Notes under the pieces: model-generated | Database searches by the model: none | What the model saw: only the letters and a program-made list of their open reading frames with translations | Told to the model about the DNA's origin: nothing | Shown: in pieces, positions 15,017 to 23,260 of the stretch | How the letters are laid out: the number at the start of each line of letters is the position of its first letter | Numbering within the stretch: the first letter of the stretch is position 1 | Origin: JADJAH01 sp964615795 | Lineage (GTDB): Bacteria; Bacteroidota; Ignavibacteria; Tepidaquicellales; Tepidaquicellaceae | Direction: 5' to 3' | Assembly: GCA_964615795.1 (NCBI GenBank) | Contig: CAZTQR010000040.1 | Coordinates: 1-28,446 of the forward strand | Length of the DNA stretch: 28,446 bases | Program-made: the position numbers and the translations under genes

Positions 15017-15712
15017 TCAGGTTAGTTTTTTTCTGTAAATACTTATCAGCGAAATCCCGATCGGCGAATTCAGAGGAAGGAGCTTTCTCGAGAACGGAAC
15101 TATATATTTGTCAAACAATCCAATCTCCGATTCGGTGTCGTTTATGTTGCCCGATTTCATAAGCTTGTAAACCGCCCAGTATCCAAGAGCACCGATCGGA
15201 TTGAAGTAATACTGTTTAAGCAGTTCAACATCTTCAGGAAGTCTGAAGCTGTTCATCATTTCCTTCGTGTACCTCCGGAAGTGACCGGCCGCAACATCAA
15301 AATTTGAATACAGGAACTTATGCGAAGGCACAAGGTGAAACAACACTCCTCCTTTCTTCAGGAGGTCAAGCAGTTTTGAGAAGAATGCCGAGTCGTTTTC
15401 CACATGCTCCATAACGTTCATACACACTATCAGATCAAACGTCCCTTCAACATCCATCAGGTCAATGCATTCGATCCTCAATCCTTTTGCAAAATCCTTC
15501 TTTCTTATATGATCAATTGCAGGAGCGGATATATCAATACAGTAGAGCGAATCGTACCCGCCATGCTCCACAAACAATTTCGTAAATGAACCGACACCGC
15601 AGCCCACTTCAAGCACATCGCCGCGAATATGTTCGCTGAACTGGTCAAATGTCCATTGATTGTAGTTCGTTGCTTTTTGCATCTGCTCTGCAGATGTGAA
15701 CAGTTCAGACAT
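15017..15712 (-). CDS. Class I SAM-dependent methyltransferase
   Basis: This protein of 231 residues is a Rossmann-fold methyltransferase. Motif I, VLEVGCGVGSF, lies at about 33-43, followed by the acidic YCIDIS region and VCMNVMEHVEND. The reading frame opens at an ATG at 15724, overlapping the acyltransferase gene by 11 bases. The ATG at 15712 (MSELFTSAEQ) is preferred here because it directly follows the acyltransferase stop and has GAGGAG four bases upstream, one of the few clear Shine-Dalgarno-like sequences in the window. The longer form would have 235 residues. In this operon the likely substrate is a sugar or lipid-linked sugar, but small-molecule substrates cannot be excluded. Confidence 0.87.
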   Translation of the reverse strand: MSELFTSAEQMQKATNYNQWTFDQFSEHIRGDVLEVGCGVGSFTKLFVEHGGYDSLYCIDISAPAIDHIRKKDFAKGLRIECIDLMDVEGTFDLIVCMNVMEHVENDSAFFSKLLDLLKKGGVLFHLVPSHKFLYSNFDVAAGHFRRYTKEMMNSFRLPEDVELLKQYYFNPIGALGYWAVYKLMKSGNINDTESEIGLFDKYIVPFSRKLLPLNSPIGISLISIYRKKLT

Positions 15713-15713
15713 A

Positions 15714-16376
15714 TTACTCCTCATCGATTTTCTTTACGAACACTGCAGGATTGCCTGCATAAATGCTGAAGGGTTCAACGTCCTTGGAGACAATACTTCC
15801 CGCGGCAATTATGGAACCTTTGCCCACAGTAACTCCCTTCATAATAAAACAGCTTGCCCCAATCCATACATCGTCTTCAACTCTCACCGGTTTACGCACT
15901 ATCTTATCCCACCTTCGGAGCCTGTTCTCCCACGGAACATTGTGAGTGTTTGTATCCATGATCACTGTATTGGCACCTATCATAATCCTGCTGCCGAGTG
16001 TCACGCTTATCTCACTGATGATTGCAGTGCCGTTAAGATAGACCTCATCTCCTGTGGTGATACTGCCTTCCTTGGAGGTCCTCAACAGTACCGGACCCTC
16101 AAGATTGCCCGAGTTGTAAGTGCACAGCGCCGAGTTAAGACGCATATTGTTTCCGAGAGTGATCCTGCCTTTGTTCTCAATTCTTGGAATGCCGTAAACT
16201 TTTACTCCCCTCCCGCATTTAACACCGTTTAGTTTGAGAATGAACTTTGCGGCAGGAGACATCAGCACAACACCGACCTTTGACGGATGCAAAATGCCGT
16301 CTTTGAAAAGTTCATAGTAATTCTCATTCCCAGTGTCAAACTTCAGTTTCTCATCATATCCGAAAAGCTTGCCCAT
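15714..16376 (-). CDS. Hexapeptide-repeat acyltransferase (maltose/galactoside O-acetyltransferase-like)
   Basis: This 220-residue protein has a left-handed parallel beta-helix built from hexapeptide repeats at about 55-200 (ITLGNNMRLN, VTLGSRIMIGANTVI, VWIGASCFIMKGVTVGKGSIIAAGS). It ends in the family motif YAGNPAV at 206-212. His145 in DTNTHNV aligns with the catalytic histidine of maltose O-acetyltransferase-type enzymes. It probably adds an acetyl group to a sugar of the polysaccharide. A PglD-like N-acetyltransferase role after the DegT aminotransferase is possible, but the sequence looks more like the O-acetyltransferase group. It sits between two methyltransferase genes, 14 bases after one and two bases before the other. 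Confidence 0.88.
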   Translation of the reverse strand: MGKLFGYDEKLKFDTGNENYYELFKDGILHPSKVGVVLMSPAAKFILKLNGVKCGRGVKVYGIPRIENKGRITLGNNMRLNSALCTYNSGNLEGPVLLRTSKEGSITTGDEVYLNGTAIISEISVTLGSRIMIGANTVIMDTNTHNVPWENRLRRWDKIVRKPVRVEDDVWIGASCFIMKGVTVGKGSIIAAGSIVSKDVEPFSIYAGNPAVFVKKIDEE

Positions 16377-16390
16377 TTATCCGCACAGAT

Positions 16391-17179
16391 TCATTTCTTC
16401 ACTCCGCTTCCGCTCCAGCTTACACCTTTATATGGCCTTATGCTGACATCCCTGAAAATATTTCCGTCAAACCATTTGCCGATCCTCTCCCTGCTGATGA
16501 AATCAACCTGAGGTGCATTGAGCTTGTCGAATACATTCAGTGTGTTCCTTTCGAAGCTGAGCTTTCTGAAATTCCCGAAGTACTCATAGAAAGGCAGAAA
16601 GTTCAGAGGGAGCAGATAGAGTGAATAAACGGGAACATAAAGAAGCGCAGTGACGAGCTTTGATAATCCCAGCAATGCTTCCCGGCTCATGTTACTCAGG
16701 AATGTTTTCCTGAAAGGCTCGACGATCTTCTCAACGAGTTCATTTCCCTCCTTTGAATAGACCCAGACTATGAGCTTGCCGCCCGGCTTCACATGCTTTG
16801 TAAGATTGCCGATCGTCCTGTCGGGATCATCCGTGTGGTGAACCACACCTATTGAGAAGACAATATCGAACTGCCTTCCCAGGTCCATTGCGGCAATATC
16901 CGCCTCAACAAACTGCACATTACGTGCGCCTGCATTTCTTTGCCTGGCAATGTCCGTCGTATTCAGGTCAACTGCCGTCACAGTTTCCGCAAGCGGCGCA
17001 ACGAATGAAGTGTGCTGTCCCCCGCCGCATCCGCACTCAAGCACACTCTTGCCGCGAAAGTCTTCCAGTGTGTTCGGCAGGATCCAGTCTTTGAAGAGAA
17101 ACAGTTCGTTGTCTTCAAGCAATGTCCATTGCCTGTGCCACTCGGACTGCTTCTTCTGTTCAGCGTAGCTTTCTGTCAT
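16391..17179 (-). CDS. Class I SAM-dependent methyltransferase (Methyltransferase 11/25-like)
   Basis: This is a Rossmann methyltransferase of about 262 residues, with motif I VLECGCGGGQHTSF at about 46-59, AVDLN, then FSIGVVHHTDDPDRT and HVKPGGKLIVWVY. The GVVHHTDDP motif is common in ubiE-like and polysaccharide-cluster methyltransferases. The frame is open to 17248, but that would overlap the amidotransferase gene by almost 90 bases. The ATGs at 17185 and 17179 leave overlaps of 26 and 20 bases, and MTESYAEQ is taken as the start. The C-terminal part, with a hydrophobic segment near YVPVYSLYLLPLNFLPF, may touch the membrane. Substrate unknown; position suggests a sugar or lipid-linked precursor. 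Confidence 0.85.
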   Translation of the reverse strand: MTESYAEQKKQSEWHRQWTLLEDNELFLFKDWILPNTLEDFRGKSVLECGCGGGQHTSFVAPLAETVTAVDLNTTDIARQRNAGARNVQFVEADIAAMDLGRQFDIVFSIGVVHHTDDPDRTIGNLTKHVKPGGKLIVWVYSKEGNELVEKIVEPFRKTFLSNMSREALLGLSKLVTALLYVPVYSLYLLPLNFLPFYEYFGNFRKLSFERNTLNVFDKLNAPQVDFISRERIGKWFDGNIFRDVSIRPYKGVSWSGSGVKK

Positions 17180-18938
17180 AAACATATTTGTTGAATGTCC
17201 TGAATTCGTCCATCCCGTTGGTGCCCAGCCAGATTCCAACAGGGGCATTGAACCCGCTCTTCTTCTTATCGAGAACGAACCCCGGAAGGATCTTTCTCAA
17301 AGCTTTCTTGAGTATGTATTTTGTTTCAAAGCCTTTCATTTTCAGACCGGCAGGTATCGAAGCGGCATAACACGCAAGTTCAGGATCAAGGTAAGGGCTT
17401 CTTGCCTCGAGCCCCCAGTGCATTGTTGCCCTGTCCACTTTTACGAGAATGTCATCCGGAAGCCATGTCATGCAGTCAACGTAAAGATTCCTGTCAAGCG
17501 CGCAAAGTCCGTACGCATTATCATAAAATTTTTTGAATGTCCTGAACGGATCAGTGTCAAAGACAAGCTGTTCGTTTTCCCTTCCGAGAATGGCAACCCT
17601 TTCCTCCGGCGTGAAATATTGCCTCCACATATAATGCGCCCTGTCGGCATCATGCATTGCACCGTTCAGGAACTGTCTCTGCTTGTATTGCCAGTTGAGC
17701 TTCTTTGAATTGCCTGATGAAGAAAGCAGGGATGAGACCAGCTTCTTCAGTGAGTTGGGAACCGGCCGGGCAAAAGCATGGTACTTGTCAGCTTTGTAAG
17801 TTATGTAACCCGCAAACATCTCATCGGCTCCGTCACCGCTCAGCACAACCTTAACATACTTTGATGCAAGCCCTGAAACTTCAACCATCGGAATGAGTGA
17901 ATTGTCAGCGAATGGTTCATCGAATGCATCTATTGATTCGTTGACAGCATCGATTGCATTGTCTTTGTTGCAGATCATACTGTGATGCACAGTGCCGATC
18001 CATGAAGAGATCTTCTCTGCATCGGGAAGTTCGTTGTATGATTCACTTTGAAATCCCACACTGAATGTGTGAAGCTCACCTGTGTGAAACCTCTTCATCA
18101 ATGCAACAACAGAACTTGAATCGATACCGCCGCTCAGGAATGCACCCACAGGCACATCGCTGATCATCCTTCTCTTCACAGACTCAGAAAGCAATTCTGT
18201 AATATGTTCTGCAATCTCATCTTCACTTTCTGCCGTCTTAGCTCTGAACGACTCAGCAAAGCTCCAGTATCGAACGGGAGTACCGGCTCTCTCTTTTGAG
18301 AACTTAATGTACGAAGCAGGTTCGAGCTTTCGGACATCTCTGTAGAGACTCATTGGCGAGAGGATATATCCCAATGCCAGGAAACAATTGATGCCTTCCG
18401 GAGAGATCGCCTTTGGCACAGAGCTGTCGAGCATAAGAGATGTCAGTTCCGACGCAAACGCTACATCACCCGGGCCGGAGACATGATAATAGAGCGGTTT
18501 CTTTCCGAAGCGGTCTCTTGCAAGAATAAGTTCTTTCTTCTCTTCATCCCAGATCGCAATTGCAAACATGCCGTTGAACATCTCAAAGCAATTCACACCG
18601 TACCGTGCGTAGCAATGCAGGATCACTTCCGTATCGGAGTGACTGAAAAAACCGGTGCCGAATTCTTTTTCAAGCATTTCCCTGAGCAAGGGGAAGTTGT
18701 ACACTTCTCCGTTGTAGGCAACGAAATATCTGCCTCCGGGAATCGTCATGGGCTGATTGCCTTTTTCCGACAAGTCAATAATGGACAACCTTCGATGCCC
18801 CAGAGAGATATTGTCAAGATCTAGCACACCTTCGAAATCGGGACCGCGGTGCGCAAGCGATCCGGTCATCTTCCTAACCACCTCCCTGCGGTTGCTGTCA
18901 GCGCCGTTCCAGTCTGTCTTACCGGCTATTCCGCACAT
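17160..18938 (-). CDS. asnB: Asparagine synthase-type glutamine amidotransferase (AsnB family), complete
   Basis: This 592-residue protein has an N-terminal glutaminase domain and a C-terminal ATP-dependent synthetase domain. The nucleophile Cys2 is present (MCGIAG). Other glutaminase residues are visible: Arg50 in LGHRRLS, Asn76-Gly-Glu78 and the SDTE motif around Asp102. The ATP-pyrophosphatase loop SGGIDSSS is at 269-276, and later VVLSGDGADEMFAGY is intact. It could make asparagine. In a sugar operon, with a second copy 8 kb away, it more likely amidates a uronic acid (as WbpS-type proteins are thought to) or an amino-acid-like substituent. It follows the epimerase gene after 12 bases, and the epimerase would supply a uronic acid. 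Family certain, substrate inferred. Confidence 0.93.
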   Translation of the reverse strand: MCGIAGKTDWNGADSNRREVVRKMTGSLAHRGPDFEGVLDLDNISLGHRRLSIIDLSEKGNQPMTIPGGRYFVAYNGEVYNFPLLREMLEKEFGTGFFSHSDTEVILHCYARYGVNCFEMFNGMFAIAIWDEEKKELILARDRFGKKPLYYHVSGPGDVAFASELTSLMLDSSVPKAISPEGINCFLALGYILSPMSLYRDVRKLEPASYIKFSKERAGTPVRYWSFAESFRAKTAESEDEIAEHITELLSESVKRRMISDVPVGAFLSGGIDSSSVVALMKRFHTGELHTFSVGFQSESYNELPDAEKISSWIGTVHHSMICNKDNAIDAVNESIDAFDEPFADNSLIPMVEVSGLASKYVKVVLSGDGADEMFAGYITYKADKYHAFARPVPNSLKKLVSSLLSSSGNSKKLNWQYKQRQFLNGAMHDADRAHYMWRQYFTPEERVAILGRENEQLVFDTDPFRTFKKFYDNAYGLCALDRNLYVDCMTWLPDDILVKVDRATMHWGLEARSPYLDPELACYAASIPAGLKMKGFETKYILKKALRKILPGFVLDKKKSGFNAPVGIWLGTNGMDEFRTFNKYVYDRKLR

Positions 18939-18950
18939 CCGGTCATTCCT

Positions 18951-19913
18951 TCAGTCTATTTTGTAATATTCCCGGTACCAGTCCACAAACCTGCCAAGCC
19001 CTTCACCTATCCTCACCTGCGGTTTGAAGCCTGTCAGCTTTTCGAGCTCAGATGAATCCGCAAAAGTTATCTTCACATCACCAGGCTGCATCTCTTTAAA
19101 GATGATCTCAGCCTTCCTGCCTATCTTGTCTTCGAGTGTTGTAACGAATTCCATCAGATTCACCGGATGTTCGCCTCCAATATTGAGAAGGCGGTAACCT
19201 TCGGGCTTAACCTTTGTGATCAGTCTGTACATAGACTCGACAACATCATCAATGTAGGTGAAGTCACGCATCATGTCACCGTTGTTGTAAACTTCGATCG
19301 GCTTTCCCGCAAAAATGCTTCCCGCGAATTTGAAGTATGCCATGTCAGGCCTGCCCCAGGGGCCGTAAACAGTGAAGAAGCGAAGTCCCGTAACGGGAAT
19401 TCCGTACAGGTGATGATATGTGTAAGCCATAAGTTCATTCGCCTTCTTTGTGGCAGCGTAGAGCGACACGGGGTGGTCAACATTATCTGTGACGGAGAAA
19501 GGCACCTTGGTGCTGTTTCCGTAAACCGAGCTTGAAGAAGCATAGATAAGTGAGCCGACATTTGCTTCCCTGCATGCCTCAAGCAGATTGAAAAATGCGT
19601 TCACGTTATTCTTAAGACTCACTTCAGGATTTGTGATCGAATACCTGACGCCGGGCTGTGCAGCGAGATTCACCACTGCGTCCGGCCTTAATTCGGATAT
19701 GAATTTTGCCAGACCGTCCTTATCGGTCATGTCAACCAGTCCGAACCTGAACGCGGACTTATCTTCCAGCATGCCGAGTCTTGCCTTCTTCAGATCCACG
19801 TCATAGTATGCATTGAGATTGTCAATTCCTGAAACTTCGATGCCGGAGTCAATCAGTCTCTTTGAGAGATGGTAGCCGATAAAACCTGCGGCGCCAGTTA
19901 CGAGTACTTTCAA
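18951..19913 (-). CDS. NAD-dependent epimerase, UDP-glucuronate 4-epimerase-like (CapI/Gla type)
   Basis: This 320-residue extended short-chain dehydrogenase would interconvert UDP-glucuronate and UDP-galacturonate. The NAD motif TGAAGFIG is at 6-13. The catalytic set is complete, with Ser127-129 in ASSSSVYG and Tyr152-Lys156 in YAATKK. The segment IDNLNAYYDVDLKKARL at 30-46 and RFFTVYGPWGRPDMA near 175-190 are hallmarks of the glucuronate epimerase group rather than GalE. The start is a TTG at 19913 overlapping the formyltransferase-like stop (TTGA). An in-frame stop lies 13 bases upstream and the protein begins at the expected MKVLVTG, so TTG is certain. It probably provides galacturonate for the polymer. 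Confidence 0.9.
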   Translation of the reverse strand: MKVLVTGAAGFIGYHLSKRLIDSGIEVSGIDNLNAYYDVDLKKARLGMLEDKSAFRFGLVDMTDKDGLAKFISELRPDAVVNLAAQPGVRYSITNPEVSLKNNVNAFFNLLEACREANVGSLIYASSSSVYGNSTKVPFSVTDNVDHPVSLYAATKKANELMAYTYHHLYGIPVTGLRFFTVYGPWGRPDMAYFKFAGSIFAGKPIEVYNNGDMMRDFTYIDDVVESMYRLITKVKPEGYRLLNIGGEHPVNLMEFVTTLEDKIGRKAEIIFKEMQPGDVKITFADSSELEKLTGFKPQVRIGEGLGRFVDWYREYYKID

Positions 19914-20761
19914 ACCGTTTCCTTCTCATTTGATTTGGCAAGATGTTTCTTCAGTTTGTTTCTCATGGCGATATACTGAGTCATTCCCGGATATGTGTAA
20001 TTGCCGGCTTTTGCATTGCGCGAAGGCAAAGGCCTGTGATCACCATTCTCGAGCGATTCAAGAAATTCTCCAACCTCACCGAGACTGTCGAATATTGCCT
20101 TATGGCCTATGAAAGAATAATTGTGACGCGTCAGGTCAATTCCCTTTGCCTTTCCCTGAACGTACACCTCACCCGCATCAATCTTGTCATTCATTCGGAG
20201 GAATGAATATGCCAGGTTGTCATATTCTCCGTTGTAAAGAGTCCAGAACGGCGAGTAAAGGCCCTTGTATTCAGGCGTCAGGCCTTCATGCCAGAGGAAT
20301 ACACCGTATGCAGGGATTGCGCGTATCTTCTTTCCGAAAAAGTCATTGACGCACATTGCAAAGATTATGTCCGGCTTCACCTCGTTCAGAAAGTCGAGCA
20401 CTTCCTTTTTGTTCACATTATCCGAACTGATCTCAGGAAATTTCAGATCGCTGAATTTTCTGCCCTTCGATTTCCAGTAAGGCCTGATAATCTCTCTCTT
20501 TAGATAACCAAGGTCTTTCACGGCAACTTTCTTTTTTACATAGAAGAAGAGCATAAGTTCATTGATGACTTTGAAGAATCCGTACTTCTTTGCCCTCTTC
20601 ATTCCGTAGTCAATCCTGCCTTTCCATGACTTCCGCCAGGTCGCGGAATCTGACCACACAACTCCTGCAAGATGTGTGCGCTCCGCAATCCAGTCTACTA
20701 TCATTTCATCGAACTCATTCTTTGACCCGATGAATACGCTTTTCATTTTCAGCCTGTTCAA
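19910..20761 (-). CDS. Formyltransferase-fold protein, possible sugar N-formyltransferase, catalytic Asn replaced
   Basis: This 283-residue protein resembles the formyltransferase family, which moves a formyl group from N10-formyl-tetrahydrofolate to an amine. The family core is recognisable: GVFLWHEGLTPEYKG at 153-167, with His158 matching the catalytic histidine, and MNDKIDAGEVY at 190-200, with Asp195 matching the catalytic aspartate. The catalytic Asn of methionyl-tRNA formyltransferase (N-x-H) is Leu156 here. A product with a 4-amino sugar from the dehydratase/aminotransferase pair is a plausible substrate. The N-terminal folate-binding half is weakly matched. Its ATG overlaps the GT4 stop (ATGA), and a second Met five residues on could also be used. 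It may use a different donor or be a distinct subfamily. Confidence 0.75.
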   Translation of the reverse strand: MNRLKMKSVFIGSKNEFDEMIVDWIAERTHLAGVVWSDSATWRKSWKGRIDYGMKRAKKYGFFKVINELMLFFYVKKKVAVKDLGYLKREIIRPYWKSKGRKFSDLKFPEISSDNVNKKEVLDFLNEVKPDIIFAMCVNDFFGKKIRAIPAYGVFLWHEGLTPEYKGLYSPFWTLYNGEYDNLAYSFLRMNDKIDAGEVYVQGKAKGIDLTRHNYSFIGHKAIFDSLGEVGEFLESLENGDHRPLPSRNAKAGNYTYPGMTQYIAMRNKLKKHLAKSNEKETV

Positions 20762-21957
20762 TGCACGTCCAAATGCTTTTTCAATTCTTCTGCAAACCCG
20801 GGAATGATCTTGTTTCTGTCAAACTCATTGATCGCTGTTGCCGTACAATTTTCAGACAACTGCCTGAGCAGTCCGGGAGAGCCAACGAGCCTTCGGATAT
20901 TTTCCGAAAGCGCACTCAAATCGCCCGGCGGATTAACAAGTCCGACGTTTCTTGATCTTACAATCGCGGCGCCTTCTCCCGAACCCGAGAACAGGATAGG
21001 AAGGCCTGCAGACATGGCTTCATATATCTTTGAAGGGACTGCGCCGTAGATGTTTCTTACAAGCGGAATGAGAGCACAGTCAAACTCCGAAAGCAGTTTC
21101 GGCACCTCTTCTCTCGAAACCGAATCATGAATGAAGACGCCTCTCTCCGGATGATTACGGACAAACTCCTCTATTGCTCTGCGCTCGGTGCCATCTCCGC
21201 AGATATGGAATTCGCACCCGAGTTCACTGAAATCAATTCCTTCGGCGATAAGCGATATCTTCTGGGCTACGCCCAGCAACCCTGCATAGATGATCCTCAA
21301 CTTTCCTGAAGAAAGCCCTTCGGGCTTTTTCAGCCCCTCAAACCGCTTCACATCAACTCCGTTCCTGAAAAGATATTGGCGCTTCGCGCCGCTCCTCTTC
21401 AGGTGCTCCACAATTTCCTCCGACTGCCCCGTGCACATGAATGCATTTCTGTACAGATACTTCTCAAGCGATTCGATCGCGCGGTAAAGCTTGCCGTCGC
21501 TGACCGAGCCAAGTTCCTTTGCAGAGAGCGGCCAGATGTCCGATACGTTCATGATGAGCTTCGCTCCGCAGGAGCGGGCAAGCACAAGCCCTGAAAGGGC
21601 GAGCGTAAGCGGCGGACTCTCGGCAAAAATATAATCGGGCCTGAACTTCCTGACCGATGAAACGCTGAACAGGCTTGTGAATGAAATGGAAAGCATGGAA
21701 ACGATCCTCGGCAATGACCTCGGAAGATTAGAAGCGTACAGCCAGAATCTTTCAACTTCTATTCCGCTAATCTTTTCTTTTTTCCTGAAACTGCCTGAAT
21801 ATTCTTCAAAGATCTTTCCTTTCGGGTAATTGGGCAGAGCCGTAACCACCTTCACTTTCCAGCCAAGTTCCGTGAAAATCTGCGAAAGCTCAAGCAGCCT
21901 GTTTTGCGGTGCGCCGGTTTCGGGATAAAAATACTGGGTCAGAATTACGATCTTCAA
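20758..21957 (-). CDS. GT4 glycosyltransferase, WbuB/WcaI-like
   Basis: This 399-residue enzyme has the two-domain GT-B layout. Its N-terminus (VILTQYFYPETGAPQNRL) is the hallmark of the WcaI/WbuB group, where WbuB is an L-fucosamine transferase. The donor-site region lies near 305-332: GAVPSKIYEAMSAGLPI with Lys310 and Glu313, then GSGEGAAIV. The start is a TTG at 21957, one base after the stop of the CapK-like gene. A stop upstream in frame leaves no alternative. It would add an early sugar, often an amino-deoxy sugar, to the lipid-linked chain. Sugar and acceptor cannot be read. Its stop overlaps the next gene by ATGA. Confidence 0.9.
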   Translation of the reverse strand: MKIVILTQYFYPETGAPQNRLLELSQIFTELGWKVKVVTALPNYPKGKIFEEYSGSFRKKEKISGIEVERFWLYASNLPRSLPRIVSMLSISFTSLFSVSSVRKFRPDYIFAESPPLTLALSGLVLARSCGAKLIMNVSDIWPLSAKELGSVSDGKLYRAIESLEKYLYRNAFMCTGQSEEIVEHLKRSGAKRQYLFRNGVDVKRFEGLKKPEGLSSGKLRIIYAGLLGVAQKISLIAEGIDFSELGCEFHICGDGTERRAIEEFVRNHPERGVFIHDSVSREEVPKLLSEFDCALIPLVRNIYGAVPSKIYEAMSAGLPILFSGSGEGAAIVRSRNVGLVNPPGDLSALSENIRRLVGSPGLLRQLSENCTATAINEFDRNKIIPGFAEELKKHLDVH

Positions 21958-21958
21958 A

Positions 21959-23260
21959 TCACTTCATGCACGAGTAAAAGTGCTTCATCTTTCCTGCTTT
22001 AGTCCGCTTAATGCTGTCCACCCTGACGATCTCAAAATTCAGTCCCGGCTCAAGGTAAAGGTCAATGTTCTTCTGTATGAGGTCCCTGTCTGTTTGCGAT
22101 ACATCGCCTTCCGAAACCACTTCGAATACAAACCTGTCGGGCGCAACCTGCTTGATGATGAACTCCTTCAGGTTGCCTGACTTTTCAAGGATCTTCCGCG
22201 TAATGAAATAAAAACTTATGCCGGAAGATTTCTTTCCGCTCGGAAGAATTACGATATCATTTACACCTCCAAGCAATTGCCTGATCATGATCTTCCCGTC
22301 TGTTACATTTACCAGTGCCCTGTCTCCGATCTCATATCTTATGAACGGCATTGCTTTGTTGTGCAGTGATGTGAGCACAATTCTTCCCTCGCCGTCTCCC
22401 TGAATGTGATTCCCCTCTTCATCGAGGACTTCTATAAAAATGTTTTCATTTGAAAGTCTCCAGACTCCATCAAGGTCTTCGAAAGCTATCAGGTCAACTT
22501 CCGAAGTGCCGTATTCATTCACTGCCTTCACTCCGAACGCGCTTTCAATTATCTCTTTGTCTTCTGATGTGCAGTTCTCGGATGTGCATATGCATACTTT
22601 CAGAGACGGGCATGCTTTCTTCAGCAGGACATTTTTTCTGATGAGATAACGTGCGAAGAGAACGATAGAATTGGTGTAGCCGTAAACATAATCAAAACTG
22701 TCGTTGCGGAATCTTTCGAGAAATCCCGCGAGCACTTCATCGGAGAGATCAAACACCGGGAAGCGCAACCTGTTAGCAAGATAGTCTTTCGTACGTTCAA
22801 CGTAGTAATCAAATTTCTCGAAAGGGATGCCGTAGAATCTTGCCTGCCTTGAATTGAGGGTCAGGCCGTAATAGCGATAGCGGTCTTTTATCAGCGCCCA
22901 CGTCAGTGCATGAGCATGCTTATCCTTTGCATATCTGAAAGGATGTCCGGAAGAACCTGAAGTATAGCCCGTGTAAATTTCCTTCGGATCAAATGTCATT
23001 GAGATCGTATTCAGCCTGTCCTGCTGATAATCAGTCTTCTGAAGCACCGGCAGTTCATCCCATGAGGCCGGAAGAATTCCCCCGATCCTGTCAGAATAGA
23101 ATTCATTGTTCTCATGATGATACCGTACAATCTCCCATTTTTTCTTTTCCTGCCAGGCGGCAAACTCTTCCGGCGAAAGCGACTTCACCGAAGCCAGTTC
23201 TTCCTCCGCTTCCTTTAACGGAAAGCCCTTCAGCTTAAGAGTAAGTTCAAGAAATGACAT
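21959..23260 (-). CDS. CapK/PaaK-like adenylate-forming enzyme
   Basis: This 433-residue protein belongs to the phenylacetate-CoA ligase/CapK branch of adenylate-forming enzymes, which activate a carboxylic acid with ATP. The phosphate-binding motif TSGSSGHP is at 100-107, the NEYGTSE motif at 248-254, RYEIGD at 308-313 and a C-terminal KRTKAGKMK segment with the expected lysine. All key motifs are present, so it should be active. CapK-like genes are common in capsule clusters, but what they activate is largely unsettled. Candidates are an acyl or amino-acid group to be placed on a sugar. It overlaps the upstream GT4 gene by 14 bases and is one base from the downstream GT4. No separate carrier protein or acyl-CoA synthetase partner is visible in the window. 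Confidence 0.88.
   Translation of the reverse strand: MSFLELTLKLKGFPLKEAEEELASVKSLSPEEFAAWQEKKKWEIVRYHHENNEFYSDRIGGILPASWDELPVLQKTDYQQDRLNTISMTFDPKEIYTGYTSGSSGHPFRYAKDKHAHALTWALIKDRYRYYGLTLNSRQARFYGIPFEKFDYYVERTKDYLANRLRFPVFDLSDEVLAGFLERFRNDSFDYVYGYTNSIVLFARYLIRKNVLLKKACPSLKVCICTSENCTSEDKEIIESAFGVKAVNEYGTSEVDLIAFEDLDGVWRLSNENIFIEVLDEEGNHIQGDGEGRIVLTSLHNKAMPFIRYEIGDRALVNVTDGKIMIRQLLGGVNDIVILPSGKKSSGISFYFITRKILEKSGNLKEFIIKQVAPDRFVFEVVSEGDVSQTDRDLIQKNIDLYLEPGLNFEIVRVDSIKRTKAGKMKHFYSCMK

Noticed and set aside
17186..17248. N-terminal extension of the methyltransferase gene to 17248
   Set aside because: It would lie inside the amidotransferase coding sequence, and two better-placed ATGs exist at 17185 and 17179.
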